64,000 bases of DNA from an uncultured Pseudomonadota bacterium (GTDB lineage Bacteria > Myxococcota_A > UBA796 > SXON01). The position numbers and the translations under genes were made by a program. How positions within the stretch are numbered: position 1 is the stretch's first letter; every line of letters starts with the position of its first letter. Positions 9,245-18,365 of this stretch are shown here, in pieces. The notes below the pieces were generated by a model. The model worked only from the letters and a program-made list of their open reading frames with translations, had not been told where the DNA came from and ran no database searches. The stretch lies in contig CAIXRH010000014.1 in the NCBI GenBank assembly GCA_903921785.1, forward strand, positions 19,198 through 83,197, written 5' to 3'.

Positions 9245-10303
9245 TCAGCCCTGGCTTCGCCGCACCCGGATGCGCGGGCCGTCGTCGAGCGGGCGGAGCT
9301 GGCCGATCGGCGCCGCGGCCAACGCCCCTCGCTCCTTCAGCCGGGCCACCACCGCGTCGACCTGCGCTTCCGGCACCGCGAGCACCATGCCGCCCGAGGT
9401 CTGGGGATCGGCGAGGATCAGCTTCGCGAGGGGATCGAGGTCGTCGTCCCACGCCGCCGAGGGCCCGTAGTAGGCGAGGTTTCGCCCGGTGGCCCCGGGG
9501 ACCACCCCCGCCGCGATGCTCGCGTGCGCCCCGGCCATGAGCGGCACTCGGTCGAACCACAGGTCGAGCCCCAGGTTCGAGCCGGCGGCCACCTCATGGG
9601 TGTGCCCGAGCACGCCGAAGCCGGTGACGTCCGTGGCACACCGTAGCCCCGCCTCCACCGCGACCTCACTGGGGATCCGGTTGAGAAAGGTTGCCACCCG
9701 CACCAGCTCTGCGTAGTCCGCCTCGGAGATGGAGCCGCGCTTCACCGCGCTGGCGAGCGAGCCGCTGCCCACCGGCTTGGTGAGGATCAGCACGTCGCCC
9801 GCCGCCCCCCGGTCATTCCGCAGGATCCGATCGGGGTGCACGACGCCCGTGACCGAGAGCCCGAACTTCATCTCTTCGTCGTCGATGCTGTGGCCGCCAG
9901 CGATCGGGATCCCCGCCTCCGTACAGATCTCCGCCCCGCCCGCCAGCACCTCGCCCATCACCTCCGGCGCGATCTTCTTGAGCGGGAGCCCCACGATGGC
10001 GAGGGCCAGGATGGGTCGGCCGCCCATGGCGTACACGTCCGAGATGGAGTTCGCCGCCGCAATCCTTCCGTAGTCCCGCGGGTCGTCGACCACGGGCATG
10101 AAAAAGTCCAGCGTCTGCACGACGGCAAGGTCGTCGCGCAGCCGGTAGACAGCCGCGTCGTCGCTGGAGGCGATCCCCACGAGGAGCTCGGGGGGCACCA
10201 TCCGCGGCAATTTGGCGAGCATACGTTCCAGGTCCGCCGGACCCAGCTTGCACCCTCACCCACCGCCGTGGCTGTACTGGGTGAGGCGGATGCGATCCGG
10301 CAT
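9245..10303 (-). CDS. selD: selenide, water dikinase (selenophosphate synthetase), selenocysteine-containing
   Basis: SelD makes selenophosphate from selenide and ATP, the selenium donor for Sec-tRNA and tRNA 2-selenouridine synthesis. The N-terminus IRLTQYSHG, then GGG, an in-frame TGA at 10258-10256, then GCK aligns with the catalytic (C/U)GCK loop of SelD, so residue 16 should be selenocysteine and Lys19 the partner lysine. The rest is intact: ASSDDAAVY (Mg-ATP loop), VQTLDFFMP, NSISDVYAMGG, AGGHSIDD, TKPVGSG, ATDVTGFGVLGH, DPQTSGG. Total length is 352 residues, as usual. A conventional reading that stops at the TGA starts only at the downstream Met (10222) and loses the active site. The gene is 28 bp downstream of bioA on the same strand. 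Confidence 0.93.
10228..10258 (-). promoter_or_regulatory. UGA selenocysteine codon and SECIS-like hairpin in selD
   Basis: The UGA is at 10258-10256. Ten bases later begins an 8-bp stem (10246-10239 with 10235-10228, two G-U pairs) closed by a GGC loop. The apical loop is 17 nt after UGA, the distance that SelB needs in bacterial SECIS elements, and a G-rich loop is expected. The fold is drawn by hand. Confidence 0.75.
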
Positions 10304-10331
10304 GGGTGACCCCGAGGAAAGAGACGAGAAC

Positions 10332-11669
10332 CTAACCGGAAGCGGCCTCGGCCCGCGCGCCGTCTGCGCCGAGCACTTCGCTGACCGCCGCGGCCACCGC
10401 CGCGACCAGCTGGTCGAGGGCCGCGTCGTCGATCACCAGGGGCGGCATCACCACCACCGTGTCGCCGAGGTTGCGGATGATCGCGCCGTGGCGCCGGGCC
10501 GCGAGCGAGACCCGGTGCCCGAACCGGCCGACGGCTGGCAACGGACGACCACCGGGAGCCGTCAACAGGATCGCGCCCATCATCCCCACCCGGCGCACCT
10601 CGGTGACACATGGGTGATGTATCGCCCGAAGCGCGGCGTCGAGGCGGAGTCCGGCGCGTTGAGCGCGCTCGAGGATCGCCTCGTCCCGATACACGTCGAG
10701 CGTGGCGTTGGCCACCGCCACCGCGAGCGGATTCCCGGTATAGGTATGCCCGTGGTAGAACGTACGGTGCGCCGAGTACGGTCCTCGGAAACATCCGTAT
10801 ACTGTTTCACTCGTCAGGGTGGCGGCGAGCGGTAGATAGCCGCCCGTGATCGCCTTGGCGAGGCAGAGGAAGTCAGGACGGATCCCCGCCGCCTCACAGG
10901 CGAACATCGGCCCGCTGCGGCCGAAGCCGGTGGCCACCTCGTCCACGACCAGCCAAGCCCCGGCTGCGCGGGCCAGGCGGGCCAATTCGCGCAAGAAGCC
11001 CACGCTGTGGGTCCGCATGCCCGCGGCACCCTGAACGAGCGGTTCCACGACCAGCGCAGCGATCTCCTCCCCGTGTTCGGCGAACAGCGCACGCGCCTGG
11101 GCGAGGCACCGGGCTTCCTCCGCAGGGTCCGACCGCTCGGGGCTCTCCACGCGCAGGGCAGAGAACAACAACGGGCGGTAGATCCCATGGAACAGGTCAA
11201 TGCCCCCCAGTGATACACTGCCGACTGTATCACCGTGATACGCCTCAGAGAGCGCGGCGAACCGGGTGCGTCGCGTCTCGCCCAGCTGCTGCTTTCCCTG
11301 GAAGGCCATCTTCAACGCCACCTCCACCGCGGTGGAGCCCGAATCGCTGTAGAACACCCGGTCGAGGCCGGTGAGCGCGCAGAGCCGCTCCGCGTGCTCG
11401 ATCGCGCCCGGGTGGGTGAGCCCGAGCATCGTGGTGTGGGCGATCCGCCCCGCCTGCTCGGCCAGGGCGGCGTCCAACCGAGGGTGCCGGTGCCCGAGCA
11501 CGTTGCACCACAACGAGGAGGTGCCGTCGACGTAGCGCCGCCCCGCCGTGTCGATGAGCCAGACGCCCTCGCCCCGCTCGATGACCAGGTTTTCCTCCTG
11601 CTTCTCCCACTCGTCCGCCTGGGTGAAGGGGTGCCAGAGGGAAGCGTAGTCGCGCCGAAGCCAGTCCAT
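10332..11669 (-). CDS. bioA: adenosylmethionine-8-amino-7-oxononanoate aminotransferase
   Basis: BioA transfers the amino group of S-adenosylmethionine to 8-amino-7-oxononanoate to give 7,8-diaminononanoate in biotin synthesis. The 445-residue protein is a class-III PLP aminotransferase: WHPFTQ near 12-17, D-G-T-S-S-L-W-C-N-V-L-G-H, YSDSGSTAVE (about 107-116), EAYHGDT, Asp243 of VVDEV binding the PLP ring nitrogen, and the Schiff-base Lys272 in LAKAITGGYLPLAAT. The WHPFTQ and SLWCNV motifs separate BioA from ornithine/GABA aminotransferases. No other bio gene is in the window. The gene is divergent from the hydrolase gene, with 52 bp between the start codons. Confidence 0.94.
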   Translation of the reverse strand: MDWLRRDYASLWHPFTQADEWEKQEENLVIERGEGVWLIDTAGRRYVDGTSSLWCNVLGHRHPRLDAALAEQAGRIAHTTMLGLTHPGAIEHAERLCALTGLDRVFYSDSGSTAVEVALKMAFQGKQQLGETRRTRFAALSEAYHGDTVGSVSLGGIDLFHGIYRPLLFSALRVESPERSDPAEEARCLAQARALFAEHGEEIAALVVEPLVQGAAGMRTHSVGFLRELARLARAAGAWLVVDEVATGFGRSGPMFACEAAGIRPDFLCLAKAITGGYLPLAATLTSETVYGCFRGPYSAHRTFYHGHTYTGNPLAVAVANATLDVYRDEAILERAQRAGLRLDAALRAIHHPCVTEVRRVGMMGAILLTAPGGRPLPAVGRFGHRVSLAARRHGAIIRNLGDTVVVMPPLVIDDAALDQLVAAVAAAVSEVLGADGARAEAASG

Positions 11670-11721
11670 CGCCGCGCGCTAACCCACGCGCCCGGACCCG
11701 CCGGGGCGATACGCTGCGACC

Positions 11722-12705
11722 ATGGTGCTGTTCTTCCTCGCTTGTGAGCCGGATGACCCCGCGCCCGCCCCGATGGACCCCACGGTGGAGGGGCCGTACG
11801 GCGTGGGACGGAAGACCGCCGCACTCGACGATGATCGGGGCGGCACCCTGACGGTTGACGTGTGGTACCCGGCGGACGTGAGCGGCGAGCCCGACCCCTA
11901 CGCGCCGACCGTCTTCACCGGCCTCGCGCGCATCGGCGCGCCGCGGGTCGAGGGGGAGTTCCCCCTGGTGGTGTTCTCCCACGGCAACGGGGGCATCCGC
12001 TTCCAGAGCTTCTTCCTGACCGAGTGGCTCGCCTCCCACGGGTTCGTCGTGGTCGCGCCGGACCATCCGCACAACACCGCCTTCGACTACGACGACAGCG
12101 TGCTCGACGAGGTGATGGCGCGCCGCCCCGGCGATGTCTCGCGTGCCGCCGACTACGCGATCGAGAGCTACGGCACGGAGGAGCAGTACCTGGTCATGGG
12201 GCACTCCTTCGGCGGATGGACCACCCTCGCCGTCGCCGGTGGCACGTTGGACTTCACGTGGATGGACCAGTGGTGTGCGGACGGCGGCGTCGGCGAGCTC
12301 TGCGGGATCGACCACCCGACGGAAACCATCGCCGACCAGCCCGACCCGCGGGCCTACGGCGGGGTCGCGATGGCCCCCTGTGGCTGGTACAGCTTCGGTG
12401 AGAGCGGCCTGGCCAACGAGACGGGGGTGGCGGTGATGGCCGGAGAGAAGGACACAACCTGCCCGCTGGAGGGCGAAGCGAAGCCTACGGTGGAGCGGCT
12501 CGGTGCCCCCACCGCCCTCTACACCGTGGCCGGCGGAGGTCACTTCGTGTTCTCCATCCTGTGCGACCTCGGCCCGATCCAGGAAGAATGTGGCGATCCC
12601 ACCTACGCCAGCACCGAGGAGGCACAGCCCGGCATCGCCGCGTGGGCCACCGCCTGGGCGCTCCGCCGCTGGACCGGAGACGAAGCGTACGACGCCTGGC
12701 TCTGA
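11722..12705 (+). CDS. alpha/beta-hydrolase lipoprotein (PAF-acetylhydrolase/dienelactone-hydrolase-like)
   Basis: MVLFFLAC is a minimal lipoprotein signal with the lipid-bearing Cys at residue 8, so the enzyme should be membrane-tethered outside the cytoplasm. The hydrolase core has the oxyanion segment FSHGNGG (about 90), D-H-P-H-N-T, the nucleophile elbow GHSFGG with Ser near residue 158, an acid candidate in A-G-E-K-D, and the catalytic His candidate in GGGHFVF. This order fits the PAF-AH/chlorophyllase-like group acting on esters. Cys pairs in the 180-235 region suggest a disulfide-stabilised lid. The product is 327 residues; the substrate is unknown. Confidence 0.85.
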   Translation: MVLFFLACEPDDPAPAPMDPTVEGPYGVGRKTAALDDDRGGTLTVDVWYPADVSGEPDPYAPTVFTGLARIGAPRVEGEFPLVVFSHGNGGIRFQSFFLTEWLASHGFVVVAPDHPHNTAFDYDDSVLDEVMARRPGDVSRAADYAIESYGTEEQYLVMGHSFGGWTTLAVAGGTLDFTWMDQWCADGGVGELCGIDHPTETIADQPDPRAYGGVAMAPCGWYSFGESGLANETGVAVMAGEKDTTCPLEGEAKPTVERLGAPTALYTVAGGGHFVFSILCDLGPIQEECGDPTYASTEEAQPGIAAWATAWALRRWTGDEAYDAWL

Positions 12706-12764
12706 ACCGCGGGGATGGGCGCCGGGGGAGCCACTCCGCCCGCCTCGCCATTCTCGCCGACCAG

Positions 12765-12821
12765 GGCGGCTCGACCGCCGACGGGTCCGGGGGGCAAGGC
12801 GGTGGGGCGCCACCAGCCCCT
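12765..12821 (+). repeat. possible intergenic repeat, related to 52636-52695
   Basis: This segment and 52636-52695 share GGCGGCT at one end, a run of six G in the middle and CCACCAGCCCCT at the other end; outside a 3-base gap 37 of 50 aligned bases agree. In DNA this GC-rich that similarity is only suggestive. Confidence 0.3.
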
Positions 12822-12836
12822 CGACATGCCAACGCC

Positions 12837-12850
12837 AACCTGCGCAGGTT
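12837..12850. promoter_or_regulatory. 14-bp perfect palindrome upstream of rpe
   Basis: AACCTGCGCAGGTT is a perfect 14-bp palindrome ending 22 bp before the rpe start codon. It could be a repressor operator for a dimeric regulator or, less likely, a small hairpin in the leader. No regulator gene is adjacent. Confidence 0.4.
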
Positions 12851-12872
12851 AGCCACGCCGTCCGGAGCGCCC

Positions 12873-13517
12873 ATGCCCCCCATCGTCTCCCCCAGCATCC
12901 TCAGCGCCGACTTCTCCCGCCTCGGCGCCGAGCTCGAGAGCGTGCGCTCCGCCGACTGGATCCACGTCGACGTGATGGACGGGCGCTTCGTGCCCAACCT
13001 CACGATCGGTCCGCTGGTCGTGGAGGCCGCCCGCCGGTCCACCACGCTGCCGCTGGACGTGCACCTGATGATCGTCGAGCCCGACAAGTACATCGAGGAC
13101 TTCCGCAAGGCGGGAGCGGACTGGATCACGGTGCACGCCGAAGCGTGCCCCCACCTCGACCGGAGCCTCCAGGCCATCCGCGCGACCGGCGCCAAGGCGG
13201 GCGTCGCCCTGAACCCGCACACGCCGGAGTCGGTGCTCGACTACGTGCTCGAGGTCACCGATCTCGTGCTGGTGATGAGCGTGAACCCCGGGTTTGGCGG
13301 CCAGTCGCTCATCGATCGGGTGTTCCCCAAGATCGAGCGCCTCCGCCGCCGGATCGACGGCCAGGGCCTCCGCACGCTCATCGAGGTGGACGGCGGCGTG
13401 AAACCGTCGAACGCCCGGCGCTTCGTGGAAGCCGGCGCCCACGCCCTGGTGGCCGGCTCTGCGGTGTTCGGCGCGCCGGACCGCGCGGCTGCGATCCGGG
13501 CGATCCGCGAGGCGTGA
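12873..13517 (+). CDS. rpe: ribulose-phosphate 3-epimerase
   Basis: Rpe interconverts ribulose 5-phosphate and xylulose 5-phosphate in the pentose phosphate pathway. The 214-residue TIM-barrel protein has the full motif set: [12 protein letters not shown] at the start, [13 protein letters not shown] (metal-binding His and catalytic Asp), [27 protein letters not shown] and the second catalytic Asp in VDGG, ending with GSAVFG. ATG 12873 gives exactly the family N-terminus; a longer frame upstream adds low-complexity sequence. It converges on the MshEN-like gene with 10 bp between. Confidence 0.96.
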   Translation: MPPIVSPSILSADFSRLGAELESVRSADWIHVDVMDGRFVPNLTIGPLVVEAARRSTTLPLDVHLMIVEPDKYIEDFRKAGADWITVHAEACPHLDRSLQAIRATGAKAGVALNPHTPESVLDYVLEVTDLVLVMSVNPGFGGQSLIDRVFPKIERLRRRIDGQGLRTLIEVDGGVKPSNARRFVEAGAHALVAGSAVFGAPDRAAAIRAIREA

Positions 13518-13527
13518 GCCCTGGCGA

Positions 13528-13908
13528 TCAGAGGACGATCTGATCGTCCGCGAGGCCTGCCCGCACCACCGCGGCGAGCTCCCGCTCCAACGACTCCGGA
13601 TCCAAGGCGTTCTGGAGCACGAGGATGTCCCCGAGCCGCGGCGTCTGGCGGCGCTGATCGATCAAGAGGTGGTCGACGTCGGCGGCGGTGAGGTAGCCCA
13701 GCGCAACGGCCACAGTGCCGAACGGCTCCTTGGACTCCGTCTGCTTCGAGAGAACCTCCAGCACCTGCCGGACGCTCATCTTGCGCTCACGCAGCGCCAA
13801 TTGGCCGATTCGCGGTCGGCGCTGCTCCTGGAAATCCAGGGCGTCGATGAGCTGCTCGGGGCTGATGAGGCCCTGGCGGATGAGGTGTAGGCCAAGGGTC
13901 AAGCGCAT
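13528..13908 (-). CDS. small MshEN-like protein next to cheA
   Basis: The 126-residue protein has two similar halves of about 50 residues, each with a pattern like L-x-x-x-G-x-x-(S/T)-x-x-x-(L/V)-x-x-x-(L/I)-x-x-Q followed by P-R-(I/L)-G. This resembles the N-terminal domain of type II/IV secretion ATPases (MshEN), some of which bind c-di-GMP through two L-G-rich motifs. The match is by eye and incomplete, so c-di-GMP binding is only a hypothesis. Its start overlaps the cheA stop by 10 bp, so it is translated from the cheA mRNA and probably works with that kinase. Confidence 0.65.
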   Translation of the reverse strand: MRLTLGLHLIRQGLISPEQLIDALDFQEQRRPRIGQLALRERKMSVRQVLEVLSKQTESKEPFGTVAVALGYLTAADVDHLLIDQRRQTPRLGDILVLQNALDPESLERELAAVVRAGLADDQIVL

Positions 13909-15602
13909 GGATACTCCGTGGAGGGGAACGTCCGGACCAGCTCGGCCAGCCCGACCGGATCGACGATTAACCCGACTCGGCCGTCTCCGAGGATCGCCGC
14001 CCCGGAGACGCCGTCCAACGGACCGAGGTCCGTGCCGATCGACTTCGCGACCACCTGTTGCTGGCCGAGGAGCTCGTCCACCTGCAGCGCATACGGTTCG
14101 CTCCCCGCGCGAAGGATGACCACAAGCCGCGCCCCCTCCGCGCTCTCCGGATTCCCAAACAAGCGAGACAGCCGATACACGGGCAGCACCCGCTCGCGAA
14201 GTCGCAGCATCTCGCCACGCCCCCAGAGCGTGAACAGGTCGCCTGCGGCGGGCTGCGCCACCGTCTCGATGCTCGAGGTGGGGATGACGTACCGCTGCTC
14301 GCCGGAGCGCACCAGCATGCCATCCAGGATCGCGAGTGTGAGCGGCAACGTGATGGTGAAGGTGGAGCCCTGTCCCACGACGGAGCGGATCTCCACCCGC
14401 CCCTTGAGCGTCTCCACGTTCCGACGGACGACGTCCATCCCGACCCCTCGCCCGCTGAGATCGGTCACGGTCTCGGCGGTGGAGAAGCCGGGGAGGAAGA
14501 TGAGCTCGAGCGACTCCTTCTCGGAGAGCACCGCGTCGGCGGCGATGAGCCCCCGACTCACGGCCTTCGCGCGGATGCGCTCGGGGTCCATGCCCCGACC
14601 ATCGTCGCTGAGCTCGACGATCACGGCGCCGCCCTCCTGGTAGGCCGCCAGCCGAACCGTGCCCGCCTCCGGCTTGCCCGCGGCCAGCCGCACCTCCGGC
14701 GACTCAAGGCCGTGGTCGATCGCGTTTCGGAGCATGTGCACCAGCGGATCGCCCAGCGCCTCGACCACGTTCCGGTCGAGCTCTGTCTCTTCCCCGGAGC
14801 TGACGAACTCCACCGGGCGGCGCACACGGTGGGCCGTGTCCCGCACCACGCGGTGTGCACGTTGGAACAGCTGCTTGAGCGGGACCATGCGCAAGGACAT
14901 GGCCAGGCTCTGGAGCTGGCGCACGATGCCGATCTGCTGCTCGATGTCCCGCCCGAAGCCAGTGTCAAGCCCCGTCGAGCGCTGCATGCCCTGCATCACG
15001 ATCGACGAAGCGATGACCAGCTCGCTGACCATGTCGACCATCCGGTCGAGACGGTCGGTACGGACGCGGACCCAGGCATCGGCGGCGGCGGCCGCGTTCG
15101 GAGACGCCGCGGGGGTCCCCGGCTCGATGGCCGCCTCTTGCGTCGAGGGGCGGGCAGCCACCAATGGGGCCGCCAACGGCTGATCCTCGAGGGTGAGCAC
15201 CAACAGTCGAGTCTCGATCGCTTCCAGGTCTCCCGGCAACTCAGCCGGGCGGCCCTGCGCGGCCGCCCCGGTCGCTTCCACCAGGAGCCGGAGCCCGTCG
15301 AGCGCGGCGATGCAGGCGTTCGCTCTCTCTCCAGCGAAGGTCATCTCCCCCGCGCGGATCCTCGAGAGCAGGGACTCGGCCTTGTGGGCGAGCGAGACCA
15401 GCGCGTCCAGACCGAGGAACCCGGCGACCCCCTTGATCGTGTGAAACGCCCGGAAGACCGCACCGATCGCCGCTGCATCGTCGGGGCGCTGCTCCAAGGC
15501 GAGGAGGTTGGTCTCGGCGGTGGCCACCTGCTCCGCCGCCTCGACGAGGAACTCGGACAGGAGCTCCATGTCGGTGTCGGCGGGAAGTGTGAGGCTGGCC
15601 AT
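13899..15602 (-). CDS. cheA: chemotaxis histidine kinase CheA (first copy)
   Basis: The 567-residue kinase has an HPt domain with phospho-accepting His54 in RAFHTIKG, a short linker with no CheY-binding P2 domain, the P3 dimerisation helices (about 185-260), a P4 ATPase domain with NAIDHG, DDGRGM and GRGVGMDVVRRNV, and a C-terminal CheW-like P5 domain ending in the ILGDGRVGLIVD motif. The start is ATG 15602 (MASLTLP); the frame continues upstream only with low-complexity sequence. It would phosphorylate CheY and CheB in response to receptors. It points away from the second cheA, across a 121-bp divergent region. Confidence 0.93.
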   Translation of the reverse strand: MASLTLPADTDMELLSEFLVEAAEQVATAETNLLALEQRPDDAAAIGAVFRAFHTIKGVAGFLGLDALVSLAHKAESLLSRIRAGEMTFAGERANACIAALDGLRLLVEATGAAAQGRPAELPGDLEAIETRLLVLTLEDQPLAAPLVAARPSTQEAAIEPGTPAASPNAAAAADAWVRVRTDRLDRMVDMVSELVIASSIVMQGMQRSTGLDTGFGRDIEQQIGIVRQLQSLAMSLRMVPLKQLFQRAHRVVRDTAHRVRRPVEFVSSGEETELDRNVVEALGDPLVHMLRNAIDHGLESPEVRLAAGKPEAGTVRLAAYQEGGAVIVELSDDGRGMDPERIRAKAVSRGLIAADAVLSEKESLELIFLPGFSTAETVTDLSGRGVGMDVVRRNVETLKGRVEIRSVVGQGSTFTITLPLTLAILDGMLVRSGEQRYVIPTSSIETVAQPAAGDLFTLWGRGEMLRLRERVLPVYRLSRLFGNPESAEGARLVVILRAGSEPYALQVDELLGQQQVVAKSIGTDLGPLDGVSGAAILGDGRVGLIVDPVGLAELVRTFPSTEYPCA

Positions 15603-15692
15603 GGCGGTGCCTCCGCATCGGATCGCGCCCCGCGCACTTGAGGGTGTTCTCGGCGGATCTCGATCGGCCAACGCCGGGCCTCCCCTACAGTC

Positions 15693-15708
15693 CGGCAGGG
15701 AATTGCCG
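15693..15708. promoter_or_regulatory. inverted repeat in the cheA/STAS divergent region
   Basis: CGGCA-N6-TGCCG lies 15 bp before the STAS-gene start, between the two divergent chemotaxis operons. It could be an operator or part of a leader hairpin. No clear -35/-10 pair was found around it. Confidence 0.3.
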
Positions 15709-15723
15709 ATGGGGTGGGGCACC

Positions 15724-15993
15724 ATGGCGTCAGCCCCGCTCGCACCTGTCGGCCACCTCGGAACGGAGGCCGCCCTCGACCTCCTCGCCGAAGCACGCGC
15801 CGTGGTCCTGGAAGGGGGGGATGTCACCGTTTCCCTCGCTGCGGTCGATGACCTCGGCGGGGCCTGCGCGCAGGTCCTCGTCTCCCTCTCCCGCACGCTC
15901 GAGCGCCGCGGCAACCACCTCCACCTCGTCGACGTGCCGCCCGGGATCGCCCCGATTCTCGGCTGGTGTGGCCTCCCCGCATCTGGAGCCTGA
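15724..15993 (+). CDS. STAS-domain protein of the chemotaxis cluster
   Basis: This 89-residue protein has the small alpha/beta STAS layout: a start strand, V-T-V-S-L-A-A-V-D-D-L-G-G (the loop where anti-sigma-factor antagonists carry a Ser/Thr phosphosite), a helix, then LHLVDVPPGIAPILGW. The usual D-S-S phosphosite is replaced by D-D-L, so phosphorylation is unlikely. Small STAS proteins also open rhizobial che operons. ATG 15724 has G-rich sequence before it; ATG 15709 is an alternative that adds five residues. The stop codon abuts the ATG of cheY. Confidence 0.75.
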   Translation: MASAPLAPVGHLGTEAALDLLAEARAVVLEGGDVTVSLAAVDDLGGACAQVLVSLSRTLERRGNHLHLVDVPPGIAPILGWCGLPASGA

Positions 15994-16359
15994 ATGGGCA
16001 AGACCGTCCTCGTCCTCGATGACTCTGCGAGCGTTCGCCGTCTCGTTGTCGCCACCCTCCAAGGGGCCGGCTACTCCGTCGTGGAAGGCGAGCATGGCGC
16101 CGAGGGGCTCGCCGCGCTCGACCGCTCCGCCGTAGACGCCATCGTCACCGACCTGAACATGCCGGTGATGAACGGGCTGGACTTCGTCCGCGCCGCTCGG
16201 CGCCGACCCGCCAATCGGTTCACGCCCATCCTGATGCTCACCACCGAGACCGGAGAGGCCAAGAAGCAGGAAGGCCGGGCCGCCGGATGTACCGGCTGGA
16301 TCAACAAGCCCGTGTCGCCGCCCACGCTGTTGCAGGTCCTGGCCCGGGCGGTGCCGTGA
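15994..16359 (+). CDS. cheY: CheY-type response regulator
   Basis: A single receiver domain of 121 residues: acidic pair Asp9-Asp10, phosphorylation site Asp53 in VTDLNMP, Thr84 region (LTTE) and conserved Lys of INKP near residue 105. There is no output domain, so it should signal by binding a target such as a motor or effector protein. The gene follows the STAS stop directly and overlaps the next cheA by 4 bp (GTGA). Confidence 0.93.
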   Translation: MGKTVLVLDDSASVRRLVVATLQGAGYSVVEGEHGAEGLAALDRSAVDAIVTDLNMPVMNGLDFVRAARRRPANRFTPILMLTTETGEAKKQEGRAAGCTGWINKPVSPPTLLQVLARAVP

Positions 16360-18365
16360 CCGAGGGGTCCCCGCTCGATCTCAGCCGCTTCCTCCCCCTG
16401 TTCTTCGAGGAGGCGGAGGAGCACCTCGAGGTGCTCGAGCGCGGCTTGATGGCGGCGGAGTCCGGCGCCGACCCGCGCCCGTTCATCGACGACTGCTTCC
16501 GGGCCGCCCACTCGCTCAAGGGCTCGGCGGGGAGCCTCGGCCTCCACATCGTCGTGGGCCACACCCACGTCCTGGAGACCGAGCTCGACGCCGTTCGCGG
16601 CGGGGCCCGCCCGCTCGACCGGGCCCTCGCCGGACACCTCCTCGTGGGGGTGGACCTGCTCCGGCGGGTCCTCGATTCGCTCACGGCCGGCGGAGACGGA
16701 CAGGTGGAGGGCGCCGCCGAGTGGACTCACGGGGCCGTCTCCGGAGCCGTGAGCCCGGTGGAAGCCCGCCCCGAAGCGGCAAGGGGCGGGCTGCGCCTGC
16801 GCCTGTCGACGCACGCGGACACGTTCCGATGCGGCCTCGACCCCCTGCCCCTCCTCCGCGACCTGGACATGCTCGCGGGCGTCGTGCGCGCCGAGCTCGC
16901 CGCCATCCCGGAGCTCGACGAGCTCGATCCGACGACCTGTCACCTGACCTGGACCCTCGGCCTCGCCGAGTCTCCTCCGCCGGAGATGGTCGACGAGCTG
17001 TTTGGCTTCGCAGACCATCTGTTCACGGTGGAACATCTGCCCGACGTCGCAGACGTGCCCCAGGCCGTGGCAACGCCAGCCGTTTCTGTGGCCCCGGGGC
17101 CCGCCCACGTCGCCGCGCCGGCGCCGCGTCCCGAACGCGCAACACTCCGGATCGCGACGGAGAAGGTCGACCGATTGGTCGACCTCGTCGGCGAGCTGGT
17201 GATCTCCCAGGCGATCCTCGGCGAGGTGCTCCACGAGCTGGGGCAAGCCGCCAGCGAGCGCGTGCAGAGCGCATTCGCAACCTTGGAGCGCAACACTCGC
17301 GAGGTTCAGGAGCGCGCGATGGGCATCCGGATGCTCCCAGTCGCCATGGCGTTCGACCGGCTGCCTCGGTTGGTCCGCGACCTCGGCGAGCGCCTCGGCA
17401 AGCGCATGGGGGTGGTGATCGAAGGGGAGGAGACGGAGCTCGACCGGAGCGTGCTCGAGCACCTCACTGACCCCCTCACCCACCTCATCCGCAACTGCGC
17501 CGACCACGGCATCGAGCCGGCCGCCGATCGCGAAGCGGCCGGAAAACCCCCGGTCGGCACCGTGCTGGTCCGCGCGATGCACCAGGGCTCCACGGTGATC
17601 ATCGAGGTTTCCGACGACGGCCGCGGGCTCGACTACGCGCGCATCCGCACCCGCGCCGTGGAGCGGGGCATCCTCGGCGCCGAAGCCGCGCTCAGCGAAG
17701 CCGAGACGATCGAATTGCTCTTCGCTCCCGGCTTCTCCACCGCGGACACGGTCTCCGACGTCAGCGGTCGTGGCGTCGGGATGGACGTCGTCCGGCACAG
17801 CATCGAGGCTCTCGGCGGGCGCGTGGCGATGTCCAGCAAGCTCGGCGAGGGCACCCGCGTACGGATGACCTTCCCGCTCACCCTCGCCATCGTGGAGGGG
17901 CTCTGCGTGCGCGTGGCCGACACCACCTACGTGGTGCCCATGGCGGCGATCACCAGCTCGTTCCGCCCGAACCCCCGCGATCTCAAGCCAGTGCTCGGCC
18001 GCGGAGAGCTGGTGATCTCGCAAGGCGTGCAGATGCCGCTCGTCCGGCTCTCCGAAGTGCTCTCCGGGCCACCGGGCGTCGAGGACCCGTGCCGCGGGCT
18101 CCTGGTCGTGGTCCAGCACGAGGCCGACCAGGCTGCCCTGTTGGTCGATGGGGTCATCGGGTCCACCCAGGCCGTCATCAAGAACCTCGAACGGAACTTC
18201 CAACGGGTGGAGGGGGTGATGGGCGCCACCATCCTCGGCGACGGCCGCGTCGCGCTCGTCCTCGATGTCGCCGGCGTCCTCCGCCTGGCCCGCCGGCGCA
18301 CCGGTTCTTCACGCGTTCGCACTTCTATCGCTCTCGGAGCCGCATCATGCACGGTCCAACCTTGA
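16356..18365 (+). CDS. cheA: chemotaxis histidine kinase CheA (second copy)
   Basis: The 669-residue kinase begins at GTG 16356, overlapping the cheY stop by 4 bp. It has an HPt domain with His52 in RAAHSLKG, a longer linker (about 120-260) that may hold a P2-like domain, P3 dimerisation helices with EVQERAMGIRMLPVAMAF, a P4 ATPase domain (NCADHG, DDGRGL, GRGVGMDVVRHSI) and a P5 CheW-like domain ending ATILGDGRVALVLD. All catalytic motifs are intact. It shares P3-P5 layout with the other CheA but the HPt and linker differ, so the two kinases may have different partners. Confidence 0.93.
   Translation: MTEGSPLDLSRFLPLFFEEAEEHLEVLERGLMAAESGADPRPFIDDCFRAAHSLKGSAGSLGLHIVVGHTHVLETELDAVRGGARPLDRALAGHLLVGVDLLRRVLDSLTAGGDGQVEGAAEWTHGAVSGAVSPVEARPEAARGGLRLRLSTHADTFRCGLDPLPLLRDLDMLAGVVRAELAAIPELDELDPTTCHLTWTLGLAESPPPEMVDELFGFADHLFTVEHLPDVADVPQAVATPAVSVAPGPAHVAAPAPRPERATLRIATEKVDRLVDLVGELVISQAILGEVLHELGQAASERVQSAFATLERNTREVQERAMGIRMLPVAMAFDRLPRLVRDLGERLGKRMGVVIEGEETELDRSVLEHLTDPLTHLIRNCADHGIEPAADREAAGKPPVGTVLVRAMHQGSTVIIEVSDDGRGLDYARIRTRAVERGILGAEAALSEAETIELLFAPGFSTADTVSDVSGRGVGMDVVRHSIEALGGRVAMSSKLGEGTRVRMTFPLTLAIVEGLCVRVADTTYVVPMAAITSSFRPNPRDLKPVLGRGELVISQGVQMPLVRLSEVLSGPPGVEDPCRGLLVVVQHEADQAALLVDGVIGSTQAVIKNLERNFQRVEGVMGATILGDGRVALVLDVAGVLRLARRRTGSSRVRTSIALGAASCTVQP

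Noticed and set aside
10256..10258. In-frame stop making selD a pseudogene or a gene starting at 10222
   Set aside because: The stop is TGA at the exact catalytic Cys/Sec position, flanked by intact conserved residues on both sides and followed by a SECIS-like hairpin.
15694..15707. Sigma-54 promoter before the STAS gene
   Set aside because: The GG and GC elements are 9 instead of 10 bases apart and the flanking consensus is poor; an inverted repeat explains the sequence better.
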